This document shows positions 9,342 through 17,801 of a DNA stretch of 64,000 nt, piece after piece. How positions within the stretch are numbered: the stretch's first letter is position 1; each line of letters starts with the position of its first letter. The stretch lies in NCBI RefSeq assembly GCF_030373225.1, contig NZ_JAUCZG010000006.1, positions 1 to 64,000 of the forward strand, given 5' to 3'. Origin of the DNA: Hydrogenophaga sp. Lineage in GTDB: Bacteria > Pseudomonadota > Gammaproteobacteria > Burkholderiales > Burkholderiaceae_C. Below the pieces are notes generated by a model. That model had not been told where the DNA came from. It searched no databases and saw only the letters and a list, made by a program, of their open reading frames with translations. A program made the translations under genes and the position numbers.

Positions 9342-9815
9342 CTACTTCAGCGTCTCGCTGGGGGCGCGGCTGTGTTCGTTGTTGGTGTCCACCAGCAGGC
9401 GCAGCAGTTTCATGAATTGCGTGCGCTGGCGTTCGTCGAGCGGCGCCAGGATCAGGTCCTGCGCGCCCAGCATGGCAGGCACGGCCCTGCCCAGCAGCTG
9501 CACGCCGGCCTCGGTCAGTTCCAGCTGGCGGGCCCGACGGTCTTCGGTGGAAGTGCGGCGCTCCAGCCAGCCTCGGGCCTCGAGCCGGTCGACCACGCCA
9601 CCGGTGGTGGAGGCGTCGAGGGCGATGGTGCGTGCCAGCGTGCGCTGGTCGATGCCGGGGTGGTTGGCCACCGTCTGCAGGGCGGCGTATTGCACCGGGG
9701 TGATGCCGATCTCGCCCAGCTCCTGCAGGAAGATGCCCACCGAAATCTGGTGCAGGCGGCGAATGTAGTGGCCGGGCTGGTGGTCGATGTCGACGGCGGG
9801 TGGGCTGCGTTTCAT
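9342..9815 (-). CDS. MarR family transcriptional regulator
   Basis: The 157-residue protein has the MarR winged-helix arrangement: helix LGEIGITPVQYAALQTVANHPG, recognition helix region RTIALDASTTGGVVDRLEARG and wing WLERRTSTEDRRARQLELTEAG. It is transcribed away from the 3-hydroxybenzoate/gentisate genes, with 88 bp between the two starts. The usual logic is repression of the divergent catabolic operon and relief by an aromatic ligand such as 3-hydroxybenzoate or gentisate; that ligand is inference from context. Confidence 0.9.
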   Translation of the reverse strand: MKRSPPAVDIDHQPGHYIRRLHQISVGIFLQELGEIGITPVQYAALQTVANHPGIDQRTLARTIALDASTTGGVVDRLEARGWLERRTSTEDRRARQLELTEAGVQLLGRAVPAMLGAQDLILAPLDERQRTQFMKLLRLLVDTNNEHSRAPSETLK

Positions 9816-9829
9816 GGCGATGGGTGGTG

Positions 9830-9859
9830 TTGCAGGAATCCTAGCACCCGGATTAAACT
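9830..9859 (+). promoter_or_regulatory. putative promoter of the gentisate operon
   Basis: TTGCAG (9830-9835) and TAAACT (9854-9859) are separated by 18 bp, upstream of the monooxygenase ATG at 9904. An AT-rich stretch with TAAGTACACTGATGATAAG follows and would be a natural place for a MarR operator, though I see no clean palindrome. Confidence 0.35.
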
Positions 9860-9903
9860 AAGTACACTGATGATAAGCATGCGACGCAATTTCAGGAGCA
9901 ACC

Positions 9904-11106
9904 ATGAGCGCACCCCATTCAGAACTGCCGGTGATCGTGGCCGGCGGCGGTATCGGCGGCCTGGCGGCCGCACTCGCCCTGGTGCGCCAGGGCTTTCGCG
10001 TGAAGGTGCTCGAGCAGGCGCCGGAGCTGGGCGAGATCGGCGCGGGCATGCAGCTCGGGCCCAACGCCTTCCATGCGTTCGACGCGCTGGGCGTTGGTGA
10101 GCAGGCGCGCAAGCGCGCGGTCTACACCGACTTCATGGTGATGCACGACGCGATCGACGAATACCAGGTCGGCAAGATTCCCACCGGCGAGGCCTTCCGG
10201 CAGCGCTTCGGCAATCCCTATGCGGTGATCCACCGGGCCGATGCGCACGGGGCGCTGCTCGAAGGCGTGCAGGCCAGCGGGCAGATCGGCTTCGTCACCT
10301 CGACCCGGGTGGTTCGCATCGAGCAGGACGCGACCGGCGTCACCGCGCACGACCAGCAGGGCCAGGCCCACCGTGGCCTGGCCCTGATCGGCGCCGACGG
10401 CGTGAAGTCGGTGGTGCGCCAGCAGTTTGTGGGCGACCCGGCGCGTGTGACCGGCCATGTGGTGTATCGCGCGGTGGTCGACAAGGCCGACTTCCCCGAA
10501 GACCTGCGCTGGAACGCCGCGAGCATCTGGGTCGGACCGAATTGCCACCTGGTGCACTACCCGCTGCGCGGCGGCGAGCAGTACAACGTGGTGGTCACCT
10601 TCCACAGCCGCAACACCGAAGAGTGGGGTGTGACCGAAGGCAGCCAGGCCGAGGTGCAGAGCTACTTTCAAGGCCTGTGCCCGAAAGCGCGCCAGCTCAT
10701 CGACCTGCCGAAAAGCTGGAAGCGCTGGGCCACGGCCGACCGCGAGCCGATCGGCCAGTGGAGCTTTGGCCGCGTCACGCTGCTGGGCGACGCCGCCCAC
10801 CCGACCACGCAGTACATGGCGCAGGGCGCCTGCATGGCGATCGAAGACGCGGTCACGCTCGGCGAGTCCCTGCGCGTGCACGGCAACGACATTGAAAAGG
10901 GCTTTGATCTTTACCAGCGTTCGCGCGTGGCACGCACCGCCCGCATCGTGCTGAGCTCGCGCGAGATGGGCCGCATTTACCACGCCAAGGGCGTTGAACG
11001 CCTGGTGCGCAACGACCTTTGGAAAGGCCGCACGCCGGAGCGTTTTTACGACGCCATGGAATGGTTGTACGGCTGGAATGTCCAGAATTGCCTGGCCGAC
11101 CACTGA
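9904..11106 (+). CDS. FAD-dependent 3-hydroxybenzoate 6-hydroxylase
   Basis: The 400-residue flavoprotein monooxygenase has the FAD-binding GGGIGGLAAALAL near residue 15, the GADGVKSVVRQQ motif, and the second FAD motif LLGDAAHPTTQYMAQGACMA. It most closely recalls 3-hydroxybenzoate 6-hydroxylases, which use NADH and O2 to form gentisate; salicylate hydroxylases are near relatives. The gentisate dioxygenase immediately downstream (17 bp gap) supports gentisate as product. AGGAG stands before the ATG. The enzyme is cytoplasmic and presumably controlled by the divergent MarR protein. Confidence 0.85.
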   Translation: MSAPHSELPVIVAGGGIGGLAAALALVRQGFRVKVLEQAPELGEIGAGMQLGPNAFHAFDALGVGEQARKRAVYTDFMVMHDAIDEYQVGKIPTGEAFRQRFGNPYAVIHRADAHGALLEGVQASGQIGFVTSTRVVRIEQDATGVTAHDQQGQAHRGLALIGADGVKSVVRQQFVGDPARVTGHVVYRAVVDKADFPEDLRWNAASIWVGPNCHLVHYPLRGGEQYNVVVTFHSRNTEEWGVTEGSQAEVQSYFQGLCPKARQLIDLPKSWKRWATADREPIGQWSFGRVTLLGDAAHPTTQYMAQGACMAIEDAVTLGESLRVHGNDIEKGFDLYQRSRVARTARIVLSSREMGRIYHAKGVERLVRNDLWKGRTPERFYDAMEWLYGWNVQNCLADH

Positions 11107-11123
11107 ACCCCCGGAGACATCCC

Positions 11124-12182
11124 ATGAACGACCTCGGACGACTCGAAGACCTGCCCGCCGACTACGTGGCCGAGCTGCGTGCGCTCAACCTGGTGCCGCT
11201 GTGGCCCAGCCTGCGCGGCGTGCTGCCGCCCACGGTGCCCACGCGCCAGACGCAGGCCACGCACTGGCCTTACAAGACCATCCGGCCGCTGCTGCTCAGG
11301 GCCGGTGAGCTCACGCCGATCGAGAAGGCCGAGCGGCGTGTGCTGGTGCTGGCCAACCCTGGCCACACGCTGGAGAAGATGCAGGCCAGCGCGGCGATGT
11401 ACCTCGGCATGCAGCTGCTCATGCCGGGCGAGTGGGCGCCCAGCCACCGCCACACGCCCAACGCGGTGCGCATGGTGGTCGAAGGCGAGGGCGCCTGGAC
11501 CACGGTGGACGGCGAGAAGTGCCCCATGTCACGCGGCGACCTGATCCTCACCCCCACCGGCCTGTGGCACGAACACGGCCACGACGGCAGCGAGCCGGTG
11601 ATCTGGCTCGACGTGCTGGACCTGCCACTGGCCTACTACCTGGAAGTGAGTTACCACCTCAACGGCACGCGCCAGGACACCAGGCCCGGCCAGGGCGACC
11701 GCGCCTATGCCCGCGCCGGCGTCGTGCCCACGCCCGTGTTCGGTCGCAGCGGCAAGCGTTACCCCATGCTGCGCTACCCGTGGATCGACGCGAAAGCTGC
11801 GCTCGAGTCGCTCGCCGCCGACCGGCCCGATGTGGACGCGGTGCAGGTGACCTACGTGAATCCCGAGACCGGCGAGGACGTGGAAAACATCCTCGGCTTT
11901 CACGCGCTGATGCTGCGCCCGGGCCAGACGCTGCCACTGCCTGCACGCTCACCGGCCGTGGTCTATCACGTGATCGAAGGCGCAGCACGCGTGGCCACCG
12001 CCGCGCAGGGCTTCGACCTGGTCGGCGCCGACACCTGCTGCATTCCCGGCTACACCGCGACCACGCTCACGAACGCCTCGGCCAGCGCGCCGGCCTTCCT
12101 TTTCATCGCCGACGAATCGCCGCTGCACCGCAAGCTCGGCGTCTACGAAGTGCGCCCCGACAACCAACCCTCGATGCCCTGA
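11124..12182 (+). CDS. gentisate 1,2-dioxygenase
   Basis: A 352-residue bicupin enzyme that cleaves the gentisate ring to maleylpyruvate using Fe(II) and O2. The N-terminal cupin shows APSHRHTPNAVRMVVEG, giving likely iron ligands His108 and His110, with His149 in GLWHEHGHDG; a second cupin occupies the C-terminal half (ALMLRPGQTLPLPARSPAVV). I chose the ATG at 11124, with GGAGAC upstream, over a longer frame overlapping the monooxygenase. It is the middle gene of the three-gene cluster. Confidence 0.92.
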   Translation: MNDLGRLEDLPADYVAELRALNLVPLWPSLRGVLPPTVPTRQTQATHWPYKTIRPLLLRAGELTPIEKAERRVLVLANPGHTLEKMQASAAMYLGMQLLMPGEWAPSHRHTPNAVRMVVEGEGAWTTVDGEKCPMSRGDLILTPTGLWHEHGHDGSEPVIWLDVLDLPLAYYLEVSYHLNGTRQDTRPGQGDRAYARAGVVPTPVFGRSGKRYPMLRYPWIDAKAALESLAADRPDVDAVQVTYVNPETGEDVENILGFHALMLRPGQTLPLPARSPAVVYHVIEGAARVATAAQGFDLVGADTCCIPGYTATTLTNASASAPAFLFIADESPLHRKLGVYEVRPDNQPSMP

Positions 12183-12186
12183 CCCC

Positions 12187-12888
12187 ATGACCACCTACCT
12201 CTTTCCCCCACCCCCTGTCGCCGCGGTTCCCGTGCGCGGCCACCCGGAGCTGTTTCCCGTCAACCGCCTGTTTTTTGTCGGTCGCAACTACCACGCACAC
12301 GCCGTTGAAATGGGCAAGCCGGTGGACAAGTCGGTCGAGCGGCCGTTCTACTTCACCAAGGCGCCACAGACGCTGGCGCTGTCAGGCTCGACCACGCCCT
12401 ACCCGAGCGAAACGGCCAACTACCACTTCGAGATGGAACTGGTGCTGGCCATCGGCAAGCCCGGCTTTCGCGTGAAGGCCGAAGATGCGCACGACATCAT
12501 TTACGGTTACGCCGCCGGCCTGGACATGACCCGGCGCGACCTGCAACTGGTGGCGCGCGACAAGGGCCGGCCCTGGGACCTGGGCAAGGATGTGGAGCAT
12601 TCGTCGGTGTGCAGCGAGATCGTGCCCATGCCGGGTGTGGTGATCGAGCGCGCAGCGATCGAGCTGTCGGTCAATGGCGCGGTGAAGCAGAAGTCCGACG
12701 TGGACAAGCTGATCTGGAACATCCGCGAGATCATTGCCGACCTCTCGCTTTTCTACCACCTGCAAGCCGGCGACCTGATCTACACCGGCACGCCCGAAGG
12801 CGTGGGTGCGGTGCTGCCGGGCGACCGCATCACCGGCTCGGTTCAAGGGGTGGGCGAGGTGGCCTTGACGGTCGGCCCGAAGGCCTGA
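12187..12888 (+). CDS. fumarylpyruvate hydrolase (FAH family)
   Basis: The 233-residue protein belongs to the fumarylacetoacetate hydrolase family: FVGRNYHAHAVEMG near the N-terminus, metal-binding HFEMELVLAIGK, GYAAGLDMTRRDLQ and YTGTPEGVGAVLPGD. After gentisate cleavage and isomerisation it would hydrolyse fumarylpyruvate to fumarate and pyruvate. It begins four bases after the dioxygenase stop, so it is in the same operon. The isomerase that normally feeds it is not present here; either it is encoded elsewhere, or the enzyme acts directly on maleylpyruvate. Confidence 0.88.
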   Translation: MTTYLFPPPPVAAVPVRGHPELFPVNRLFFVGRNYHAHAVEMGKPVDKSVERPFYFTKAPQTLALSGSTTPYPSETANYHFEMELVLAIGKPGFRVKAEDAHDIIYGYAAGLDMTRRDLQLVARDKGRPWDLGKDVEHSSVCSEIVPMPGVVIERAAIELSVNGAVKQKSDVDKLIWNIREIIADLSLFYHLQAGDLIYTGTPEGVGAVLPGDRITGSVQGVGEVALTVGPKA

Positions 12889-12891
12889 ACC

Positions 12892-13467
12892 TCAGCCCGG
12901 CTCCAGCCCGCGGCGGCGCATCATGTCGGCGCTCATGGCCTGCAGGGCCCCGGCCGACAGCCGGGCGCGCGCGGCCGGGTAGACCAGACCATCCTCCTCG
13001 CGCAGGTGGCGGTCGTACAGGCGGGTGAAGCCGGCGAGGGTGGCCTCGTCGGGTGGGCTGAAGTGGGCCCAGCCCGCGGGTGGCTCCTGTGTCACGGACG
13101 CGAGCGCCGCCCGCGCACCCACCCAGGCCGCTTCCATGTCGCGGTGGTCCTGCTGCAGGCCCAGCACCACCCGGCGCAAGGCCTCGTCGCCACTGGCCAG
13201 CAAGGGTGGAAACACATGGCGCTCTTCGTCCTCGTGGTGCAGCGGCGCGGCCTGGTCGAAGTAACGCATCACGTCGCGCGCGGCGCTGGCCACGCTTTCG
13301 TCCCAGCCGCGCACCAGCACATGCTGCTGCAACCGGGCCAGCAGGCCCAGCATGCGCTCGACACGCTCGTGGCAGGCGCCCAGCATCTCGAACGGCGCCT
13401 CGAAGCCCGCCCCGGGCGCACGGTGCCCGGGCAGGGTGACGGATGTGAGCGGGATCTTGGTGGCCAT
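12892..13467 (-). CDS. hemerythrin HHE-domain protein
   Basis: The 191-residue protein has a hemerythrin-type helical bundle with likely ligands in CHERVERML, PLHHEDEERHVFPPLL, LQQDHRDMEAAW and RLYDRHLREEDGLVYPAA. It has no signal peptide. It is the last gene of a minus-strand run headed by nrdJ and is convergent with the gentisate operon (three bases between ends). Such proteins often accompany denitrification or NO stress; a sensor, scavenger or iron-handling role is possible but unproven. Confidence 0.8.
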   Translation of the reverse strand: MATKIPLTSVTLPGHRAPGAGFEAPFEMLGACHERVERMLGLLARLQQHVLVRGWDESVASAARDVMRYFDQAAPLHHEDEERHVFPPLLASGDEALRRVVLGLQQDHRDMEAAWVGARAALASVTQEPPAGWAHFSPPDEATLAGFTRLYDRHLREEDGLVYPAARARLSAGALQAMSADMMRRRGLEPG

Positions 13468-13511
13468 GTCAGCGTTCCACCGCGCAACGCGGCGGGGGTG
13501 TTCGTTTCATC

Positions 13512-13916
13512 TCAACCCAGGGCCACGGCCTGGCCTTGCGGGTTGAACGGAATGTAGGCGTGCAGCTGGCCCTGGCGGATCGCCTCCACCATGTCCTGCA
13601 GCGGTTGTTCGGCTTCGGCGCTTTCGGGTTGACGTCCAGGTGTGCCGGCGAGTGCGGCGGCGAACACCATGCCCCAGGGTTGACCGAAAGCACTCGCCTC
13701 CTGCACCAGCTGGTCGAACGATTCAAGCTCGTCCAGCCCTTTGTCCACGCACATCTGCGGCACCAGCGCACCGCCCTCGCCGCGCTCGAATTCGAGGCGC
13801 TGGGCCGGCGTCGCGTCCTCGGGCAGCTCGACACCGGCGAACACGAACAGCAGGCGCTGCGGCAGGGGTTGGCTGCGCGCGGCGCTCAGCAGGTCGTCGA
13901 AGGTTTGAATGTTCAC
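13512..13916 (-). CDS. small protein downstream of nrdJ, function unknown
   Basis: A 134-residue acidic protein (MNIQTFDDLLSAARSQPLPQ onward) starting at GTG 13916 with GGAG at proper spacing. I recall similar small proteins annotated loosely as ribonucleotide reductase subunit alpha because of their position beside nrdJ, but nothing in the sequence resembles a reductase domain. There are no transmembrane segments and only one Cys. It follows the nitroreductase by 13 bp on the same strand. A role connected to NrdJ or to anaerobic growth is inference from position. Confidence 0.6.
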   Translation of the reverse strand: MNIQTFDDLLSAARSQPLPQRLLFVFAGVELPEDATPAQRLEFERGEGGALVPQMCVDKGLDELESFDQLVQEASAFGQPWGMVFAAALAGTPGRQPESAEAEQPLQDMVEAIRQGQLHAYIPFNPQGQAVALG

Positions 13917-13929
13917 GGGGTCTCCAGAT

Positions 13930-14589
13930 TCAGTCGGTGTTGATCGGTGCGGGTCCGAGCGTGCTGCAGTAGTCGGTCACGGTCGGGCGTGCGCGCGCGG
14001 GTCGGCGCGCCGCCACCGTGCCCACGCTCAGGAAACACAGGGCCTGTTCACCGGCGCTCAAGCCGAAGCGCCGGCGCAGCGCCGCAGAGCCCAGTGCCTT
14101 GCCGCTCGTGAGTGCCGAGCCATGGCCCATCGCGGTGGCCATGAGCAGCATGTTCTGCACCGCGCAGCCGGCCGAGAGGATGCGCTCGGGCAGGTCCACC
14201 GCCGGGTCGCCGCGATCGCCGTCCACCACCACCAGCAGCAGCAAGGGCGCACGGTGCGCCTTCTCGCGCGCCTGGTCCAGCTGGGCGGGTGTGGCTGCGG
14301 CATCGCGCTCGCGCAGGGCTTGCGCAAACACCTCGGCCAGCGAGGCGCGCTCGCTGCGCGGCACGATCACGAAGCGCCAGGGCAGCAGCTGGCCGTGGTC
14401 GGGCGCGGCGGCGGCCGCCCCCAGCAGGGCCTGCAGCTGGTCCGCGTCGGGGCCAGGGGCCAGCAGGCGTTTGGGCAGCACGGTCTGGCGCGCGTGGATC
14501 AGGTCGACCGCGGCGCGCACGCACTCGCGTTCCACTGCATCGGGCTCGCAGGCCATGGGCGACAGGCGCGTGAGCTGCGCGGTGTTCAT
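13930..14589 (-). CDS. nitroreductase family protein
   Basis: The 219-residue FMN-fold protein starts at the ATG at 14589, which overlaps the nrdJ stop (ATGA). The frame stays open far upstream, but that part is antiparallel noise inside nrdJ. Family features are VDLIHARQTVLPKRL, PDHGQLLPWRFVIV, and SAGCAVQNMLLMATAMGHGSAL. It resembles the YdjA/Nfs-like subgroup of single-domain NAD(P)H oxidoreductases. Translational coupling to a class II ribonucleotide reductase is notable; whether it supplies electrons or is simply co-expressed is unknown. Confidence 0.85.
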   Translation of the reverse strand: MNTAQLTRLSPMACEPDAVERECVRAAVDLIHARQTVLPKRLLAPGPDADQLQALLGAAAAAPDHGQLLPWRFVIVPRSERASLAEVFAQALRERDAAATPAQLDQAREKAHRAPLLLLVVVDGDRGDPAVDLPERILSAGCAVQNMLLMATAMGHGSALTSGKALGSAALRRRFGLSAGEQALCFLSVGTVAARRPARARPTVTDYCSTLGPAPINTD

Positions 14590-16997
14590 CCACACACCCC
14601 GAGATGGCCGCACTGCGTGCAGTAATCGCAGCCGTCCTTGCGAATGACCGCGTGCGCACCGCACTCGCCACACTTCTTGCCGGGCATCATGCCGGGCGTG
14701 GTGGCCACCACCACCGGGGCTGGCGGGACTGCGGACGTGACCCCCGCGCGCTGTGCGATCAAGGTCTGCACCGCAAAGGCAATGGCGGCCACCACCGAGT
14801 CGTGCCACATCGGCACATGGGTGCCGTCGGCTTTCTGGTGGGTGCCCATGCGCACCGGTCCACGGTCCCACACCACCTTGCGCATGTCGCGCAGGGCGCG
14901 CTCCAGAAAACCGCCGCGTGCGGCCAGCGAGAGCAGGCGCATGCTGGACGACACCCACTGCTGCGACTCGCCGCTTTGCCCCACCGGCATGAAGAATTCG
15001 ATCGCGCGCTCCACCGTGCCCGCGCCGTCGGCCGTGGGCACGGGCAGGAACGACACCAGCAGGTAGAGCGTCTGGTGGCCCTCCTGCGTCCAGTATTCGA
15101 TCTTGTCGGCCACCGCCGGCAAGGCACCTGGTGGCCGGCTCTCGATCACCGTGCGCATCGGGTCCACCGTGGCCACGCTGGCGGTGGTCTCGGGCGTGGG
15201 CCCGGTGTCGAGCACCGAGCCCAGGATGGCGTTGGGCCGGTAGGTCGCCAGACCCTTGAGCTGCGCGCGCCAGGCCTGCTGGTACAGACCCTTGAAGTCG
15301 TCGTACGGGTAGTCGGCCGGCACGTTGACCGTCTTGGAAATCGCGGTGTCCACAAAGGGCTGCACCGCCTCCATCATGGCCAGGTGGTCGCCCGCCGACA
15401 TGGCCAGGGCGTTGACGAAGTACTCGGGCAGTTGCGCCATGTCGCCACCGAGCTCGCGGTAGAGCCGCCAGGCGTGGTCTTCCACCGCATAGTCGGTGGT
15501 GCTGCCGTCGGCCTCGCGCTTCTTGCGCCGGTACATCCAGGAAAACGGCGGCTCGATGCCGTTGGACGCGTTGTCGGCAAAGGCCAGGCTGACCGTGCCG
15601 GTGGGCGCAATCGACAGCAGATGGCTGTTGCGGATGCCGTGCGCGCGGATGGCGTTGCGCAACGCCTCGGGCAGCCGGCTGGCGAAGGTGCCCTCGGCGA
15701 GATACCCGTCGGCGTCGAACTTCGGGAACGCGCCTTTTTCCTGCGCCAGTGCCACCGAAGCCGTGTAGGCCGCATCGCGCATGCGCTCGGCGATCCGGGC
15801 CGCCAGTGCGCGACCCTCGGCGCGGTCGTAGCGCACGCACAGCATGGCCAGCGTGTTGCCCATGCCGGTGAAGCCCACGCCGATGCGCCGCTTGGCCGCC
15901 GACTCCTCGCGCTGCTGCGGCAGCGGCCAGAAGGTCACGTCGAGCACGTTGTCCAGCGCGCGCACCTGCAGCGCCACGGCCGCCTCGAAGGCCTCGAAGT
16001 CGAAGGCGGGCAAGCCGCCGAAGCCGAAGGGGCAACGCACGAAGCGCGGCAGGATCACCGGGCCGAGGTCGCAGCAGCCGTAGGGCGGAAGTGGCTGCTC
16101 ACCGCAAGGGTTCGTCGCTTCGATCGATTCGCAGTAGCGCAGGTTGTTGTCCTGCTGGATGTGGTCCAGGAACAGGATGCCGGGTTCGGCGAAGTCGTAG
16201 GTGGAGCGCATCACCGTGTCCCAGAGTTCGCGCGCACCCAGGCTGCGGTAGACCCACAGGCCGTCGGCGCGCTGGTGGGCGCCCTGGGCCAGCAGGGCCG
16301 TGCCCGGGCGGGCGCGGTGCACCAGCTCCCAGGGCTGGTCGTCGGCCAGTGCGCGCATGAAGGCGTCGCCCACGCCCACCGACACGTTGAAGTTGTTCCA
16401 GCGCCCCGGTGTGCGCTTGGCGGTGATGAACTCGATCACGTCGGGGTGGTCGATGCGCAGCACGCCCATCTGCGCACCGCGCCGCGCGCCGGCGCTCTCC
16501 ACCGTGGCGCACGACTGGTCGAACACGTTGATGTAGCTGCACGGGCCCGAGGCCAGCGAAGCCATGGTCTTGACCTCGGCGCCGCGCGGACGGATGCGCG
16601 AGAAGTCGTAGCCCACACCACCGCCACGGCGCATGGTCTCGGCGGCTTCGCGCAGGGCTTCGTAGATGCCGGGGTAGCCACCGTCGTCCAGGCCCTGGAT
16701 GCAGTCGCCCACCGGTTGCACGAAGCAGTTGATCAGCGTGGCCTGGATGGACGTGCCGGCCGCGCTCATGATGCGGCCCGCCCCGATGGCGCCGGCCTGC
16801 AGGTTGTCGAAGAAACGCTGCTCCCACAAGGCCCGGTCGGCCTCGGGTTCGACCGAGGCCAGCGCACGCGCCACGCGGCGGTAGATGTCCTGCTCGCTGG
16901 TCTCGCCGTCCTTGAGGTATTTTTCTCTCAGCACGTCCAGCGTGATGGGTTGCTGGCCGGTGGCGTTGGGGGTGTTTTTGATCGCGTCGCGTTTCAT
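14586..16997 (-). CDS. nrdJ: adenosylcobalamin-dependent (class II) ribonucleoside-diphosphate reductase
   Basis: This 803-residue enzyme reduces ribonucleotides to deoxyribonucleotides using an adenosylcobalamin radical and needs no oxygen. Evidence includes FFDNLQAGAIGAGRIMSAAG, INCFVQPVGD, the active-site block SIEATNPCGEQPLPPYGCCD, NSHLLSIAPTGTVSL, and a C-terminal zinc-ribbon-like KKCGECGAHAVIRKDGCDYC tail typical of NrdJ. The ATG at 16997 has GAGGAA upstream; a longer frame to 17084 lacks such context. It follows the carbonic anhydrase gene by about 105 bp on the same strand and may belong to the end of the nar transcription unit. No B12 riboswitch was recognised upstream. Confidence 0.95.
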   Translation of the reverse strand: MKRDAIKNTPNATGQQPITLDVLREKYLKDGETSEQDIYRRVARALASVEPEADRALWEQRFFDNLQAGAIGAGRIMSAAGTSIQATLINCFVQPVGDCIQGLDDGGYPGIYEALREAAETMRRGGGVGYDFSRIRPRGAEVKTMASLASGPCSYINVFDQSCATVESAGARRGAQMGVLRIDHPDVIEFITAKRTPGRWNNFNVSVGVGDAFMRALADDQPWELVHRARPGTALLAQGAHQRADGLWVYRSLGARELWDTVMRSTYDFAEPGILFLDHIQQDNNLRYCESIEATNPCGEQPLPPYGCCDLGPVILPRFVRCPFGFGGLPAFDFEAFEAAVALQVRALDNVLDVTFWPLPQQREESAAKRRIGVGFTGMGNTLAMLCVRYDRAEGRALAARIAERMRDAAYTASVALAQEKGAFPKFDADGYLAEGTFASRLPEALRNAIRAHGIRNSHLLSIAPTGTVSLAFADNASNGIEPPFSWMYRRKKREADGSTTDYAVEDHAWRLYRELGGDMAQLPEYFVNALAMSAGDHLAMMEAVQPFVDTAISKTVNVPADYPYDDFKGLYQQAWRAQLKGLATYRPNAILGSVLDTGPTPETTASVATVDPMRTVIESRPPGALPAVADKIEYWTQEGHQTLYLLVSFLPVPTADGAGTVERAIEFFMPVGQSGESQQWVSSSMRLLSLAARGGFLERALRDMRKVVWDRGPVRMGTHQKADGTHVPMWHDSVVAAIAFAVQTLIAQRAGVTSAVPPAPVVVATTPGMMPGKKCGECGAHAVIRKDGCDYCTQCGHLGVCG

Positions 16998-17102
16998 GTG
17001 CCTGTTTCCTCGGGTTGGCTGGCCAGGGCCGGGCCGCTGGATTCCATGGTGCACCTTTTCCCGGAGCGCGCAAGCGCCTGCCATCGCGTGCCGGGGGTGA
17101 AC

Positions 17103-17801
17103 TCAATCGACAATGACTTGGCCATCGTGTTCCACATAGGGCTGGTACGGCCCGGTGCCGCTGTTGGAGGCTACCGACGCCGCGACGAAGTCGCCTTGCT
17201 GTGCATCAAACACATGCACATCGCCGTCTTCGATCACGTAGTGCCAGCCGTGCAGGGTGAGCCGGCCGGCCTCGACCTCGCGCCGCACCATCGGATAGCC
17301 CATCAGGCGTTCGAGCTGCAACACCACGGCGCGCTGCTCGGTGCGTCGCATCGATTCGGCACAGGGCTGCACCGGCAGCAAGGCCTCGTCGATCAGCTTG
17401 AGCCAGGCGGTCAGTGCCACCGCCTCGGCGGGCGCGCCCTCGTAAGCGGTGCGGATCGCCCCGCAGTGGCTGTGGCCGCAGACCACGATGCGTTCCACAT
17501 GCAGGCTGAGCACGGCGAATTCGATGGCGGCCATCGTTCCATGCAATCCGTGCGACTGGTCATGGGGCGGAACGAGTGCGCCCACGTTGCGCACGATGAA
17601 AAGTTCACCCGGACCGGCGCCCGTGAGCAGGTAGGGCACCAGGCGCGAGTCCGAGCAGCCGATGAACAGCGTCTTGGGATGCTGGCCCTCGGCCACCAGG
17701 TCCTGAAAGCGCTGCTGATGCCGCGGGAAATAGTCGGAGCGGAAATGCCGCAGGCGCAACAGCAGCTCGTCCGCTGATGCGCCGGCGGCGGGCCCACTCA
17801 T
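17103..17801 (-). CDS. beta-class carbonic anhydrase
   Basis: The 232-residue cytoplasmic enzyme interconverts CO2 and bicarbonate. Zinc ligands and partners are clear: Cys49 and Asp51 in FIGCSDSRLVP, and His110 and Cys113 in VVCGHSHCGAI. Length fits the plant-type beta class. The start ATG at 17801 overlaps the stop of the parvulin gene (ATGA). Placement at the end of a nitrate reductase operon may help with bicarbonate or pH balance during anaerobic growth; that is inference. Confidence 0.93.
   Translation of the reverse strand: MSGPAAGASADELLLRLRHFRSDYFPRHQQRFQDLVAEGQHPKTLFIGCSDSRLVPYLLTGAGPGELFIVRNVGALVPPHDQSHGLHGTMAAIEFAVLSLHVERIVVCGHSHCGAIRTAYEGAPAEAVALTAWLKLIDEALLPVQPCAESMRRTEQRAVVLQLERLMGYPMVRREVEAGRLTLHGWHYVIEDGDVHVFDAQQGDFVAASVASNSGTGPYQPYVEHDGQVIVD

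Noticed and set aside
16998-17102. Possible cobalamin riboswitch before nrdJ
   Set aside because: The gap is only about 105 bp and shows no B12-box-like sequence.
14604-17777. 1057-codon plus-strand frame antisense to nrdJ and the carbonic anhydrase gene
   Set aside because: Antisense shadow; both minus-strand genes are unambiguous.
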